64,000 nucleotides of DNA from NCBI GenBank assembly GCA_049306275.1, contig JBAQQB010000135.1:1-64000 (forward strand). The letters run 5' to 3'. Position numbers and translations under genes: made by a program. Positions 63,201-64,000 of this stretch are shown here, one piece after another. The stretch is from JADJTT01 sp049306275 (GTDB taxonomy: Bacteria > Bacteroidota > Bacteroidia > Chitinophagales > Saprospiraceae). The notes beneath the pieces are model-generated. The model saw nothing but the letters and a program-made list of their open reading frames with translations. It had not been told where the DNA came from and did not search any database. Within the stretch, counting starts at the first letter, position 1. Each line of letters starts with the position of its first letter.

Positions 63201-64000
63201 TGGCCTTGAGCAGGCCCGTTTCAGTAAGACCGGCTTTCTCCTTCAGCGGGGAAGCGGCGAAGAATGCCCCCTGGAAGGCGATACCCTGCATCCGCAATTG
63301 CAGTTCGGGGTCAGTAGCTTCCTCGCGGGCGATTTTAAAGCCGTCGATGTAGAAAATGCGGATATCCTGGTCGATGATGACCTTCTGGTAGGGTTTGGGA
63401 ATATCGGCCCAGACATCCTCGGGTTTTTCCTTTTCGCTTTGGATGATAAAGACGCCGCCTTTTTTCAGGCCCGCAAGCGCGTTGGTGTGTTTGAACACGT
63501 TGGGGTCGGGCGAGAGCACCACATCCACGAAGAAGTATTCGCAGTTGATGCGGATGGGTTCGGGTGCGGCTGCGAGGTAGTAGGTTGTCGGTTGTCCTTT
63601 TTTCTCCGAACCGTATTTGGGGTTGGCCTTGATGTCGTAACCCAGCAGGTCGTAGAGCGTCATGGCCAGGTTTTTGCCGGTGGTGATAGCGCCCCAGCCG
63701 CCGACTGAGTGGAAGCGAACGGTGATAGCGCCATCCGGCATGAGGTTGGGGTTCTCAGAACCGCGGATGGAGAGCTCTTTTACGTTCGGGTATGCTTCGG
63801 CGATGGTTTCCTGGTAGGCCCGTTGCGTGGGCGTATGGGGGATATCGCGGATGAAGTCGATGGAGAGATAGAACTGCTTTTTGTGTTTGCCGTCGGGAAG
63901 CATGTTCTCGATGGCGCCGATGATGCCTTCCGGCTGGAGGTCGCGGCTACCCATACCAAAGGAGCCGGAATAGATCTTGGGAACGTCGGTTGCCTGGTAG
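60265..64000 (-). CDS. nifJ: Pyruvate:ferredoxin (flavodoxin) oxidoreductase, 5'-partial
   Basis: Frame open to the window edge: about 1244 codons visible, starting in the region around GSFGMGSRD (usually near residue 320-330 in PFOR), so the N-terminal domain lies beyond base 64000. Seen in order: the gamma domain (VRFHSVGGWGAITTGKNLA), CTACGECYTIC and CKGCMECVAVC cluster motifs separated by a long insertion (about 120 residues), CLGCSEKSVI, the TPP-binding region (GDGAMYDIGFQNLSRM and QVYSNTGGQ), and a C-terminal ferredoxin-like CTSCDECTKLNPN. The full enzyme would be well over the usual 1200 residues. It makes acetyl-CoA, CO2 and reduced ferredoxin, which Rnf can use. Confidence 0.95.
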   Translation of the reverse strand, partial: YQATDVPKIYSGSFGMGSRDLQPEGIIGAIENMLPDGKHKKQFYLSIDFIRDIPHTPTQRAYQETIAEAYPNVKELSIRGSENPNLMPDGAITVRFHSVGGWGAITTGKNLAMTLYDLLGYDIKANPKYGSEKKGQPTTYYLAAAPEPIRINCEYFFVDVVLSPDPNVFKHTNALAGLKKGGVFIIQSEKEKPEDVWADIPKPYQKVIIDQDIRIFYIDGFKIAREEATDPELQLRMQGIAFQGAFFAASPLKEKAGLTETGLLKAIESQLQHKFGSKGQRVIDDNMRVVKRGFDEVHEIKNKVFGAGHEDKPSGEALFPIPTMLKSIPKSESNLSDIHRFWDQTGNFYLRGMGNDNLTDPFIGLSVMPAATALFRDMTGIRFNHPEWIPENCTACGECYTICPDTAIPGLVSDLSDVLDTVVKRVQKNHGKVEHLPKAVRKMETKVRTLFKENREGAHVNELIQEAIEMTLAESNGEAEVLGKEFKWFREELGDFKFALTRPYFDLKEKDQPNSGGLFSITINPTTCKGCMECVAVCGDDALRSITQTEQSVNKLRKEWDFWLDLPTTPDKYNRIDSLEEKIGPLQTILLNKDAYLNFTSGDGACLGCSEKSVIHLFVATVESLMQPRIEKHVAYLDELCAKLETHIQRKLMGSVDLGDADMMAKIVSESKDSDLTMSGIARRLESMKGSEPIDQEWLRDVTQLLAKLKKLKWKYTNGNTGKGRSSMGMCNATGCTSVWGSTFPFNPYPFPWTNHLFQDSTSMAMGIFEGHMAKMAEGFKAIRKAELELSGKYKPSEHDEFFKYFTWEQFTDEEWLLSPPVVAVGGDGAMYDIGFQNLSRMMASGKPIKVIVVDTQVYSNTGGQACTSGFIGQVSDMAQYGKVKKGKSEPRKEIGLIAMAHRNTYVLQGTLANTSHMIEGFIDGLMARRPALFNLYTTCQPEHGVGDDMGAHQAKLAVESRAYPIFKYNPNNGITAEENFDLSGNPAMDRIWPTYQLKYKENGRDKTMEVTMTFADFALTEARFRKHFRMAPRDTWNDNMVELAEFLDLSEGDREGKFPYIWAVDRKQRLNRVLVDKTMVSSCEERRDFWIMLRALAGEDKQPEQKVDLENKIRAEVVGKIAQGLMKLAGEGNGAGLVDLAMGAKMQPDVAVAEAPAQSGDYMAPWLETSECTSCDECTKLNPNIFAYNADGKAFIKNPNGGPYEDLVKAAEKCTARVIHPGLPADRSAKDIDKWIKRGEKYN

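Noticed and set aside
60337..63708. Two long plus-strand frames (about 597 and 518 codons) opposite nifJ
   Set aside because: Antisense shadows of a GC-rich conserved gene; composition is unlike the known proteins here.

Overview
The window looks like a piece of chromosome from a moderately GC-rich, Gram-negative Bacteroidota, most likely a Saprospirales/Lewinella-type organism (the order is inference). Evidence seen in the sequence: a PorT-type Type IX secretion (T9SS) component, a T9SS C-terminal sorting domain, a BshC bacillithiol enzyme, a MenG/UbiE-porT gene pair, effector-associated and nSTAND domains typical of Lewinella relatives, and many upstream regions carrying the Bacteroidota -7 promoter element TAnnTTTG rather than Shine-Dalgarno sites. 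GTG and TTG starts are common. I found no rRNA, tRNA, IS element, CRISPR array or prophage. No gene-free stretch exceeds 300 bases; the longest are about 140-190 bases and hold promoters, hairpins or short-unit repeats.

Layout. 0-5 kb: thioredoxin-like protein, ribD, an AP2/HNH-like DNA-binding protein, accD, bshC. 5-9.3 kb: a CRTAC1-like lipoprotein runs into a selenium pair (mnmH/selU, selD), ending at a perfect 37-bp palindrome. 9.3-12.2 kb (minus): outer-membrane beta-barrel protein, ECF sigma factor, membrane anti-sigma-like protein and a secreted adhesin-like protein. 12.3-15.2 kb: engB, a large acyltransferase, a DEDDh exonuclease. 15.3-18.9 kb (minus): a translationally overlapping 5-oxoprolinase operon (pxpB-pxpC-pxpA) ending in an NRAMP-family transporter. 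19-25.7 kb: two giant secreted fibres with S74 self-cleaving chaperone tails flank a small T9SS cargo protein.

25.7-37.4 kb is the accessory heart of the window. After a metal-binding lipoprotein and an M19 dipeptidase-like enzyme comes a three-gene overlapping operon: CHAT caspase-like protease, membrane-anchored nSTAND1 NTPase, and a secreted TPR protein whose C-terminus resembles lysozyme-like domains. After a convergent radical-SAM gene comes a second two-gene unit, an EAD11-like domain plus one membrane span plus a periplasmic domain, followed by a secreted coiled-coil/TPR protein. Both units join a cytoplasmic conflict-type domain, one membrane crossing and a periplasmic TPR protein. 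I consider this the best candidate for an undescribed immune or cell-death system.

37.4-50.9 kb: a TRAP transporter for a probable 2-oxoacid with its receptor convergent to its permease genes, a TPR protein, gyrA, menG/ubiE, porT, a CPBP protease, two NAD(P)-dependent oxidoreductases, acpH, ychF, rluE. 50.9-64 kb (minus): ppdK and a large energy operon, nifJ (PFOR, cut by the window edge)-rnfC-D-G-E-A-[small Cys-rich membrane protein]-[FNR-like]-rnfB. This couples pyruvate/ferredoxin chemistry to an ion-pumping Rnf complex, with a plant-type FNR-like enzyme and a possible Fe-S maturation helper inserted between rnfA and rnfB.

A second theme is a scattered family of short direct repeats (7- or 8-nt units such as GTGAAGR) that often form long hairpins at gene ends (9.3, 15.25, 25.7, 34.2, 40.4 and 55.7 kb), in one case forming the 3' end of a coding region.
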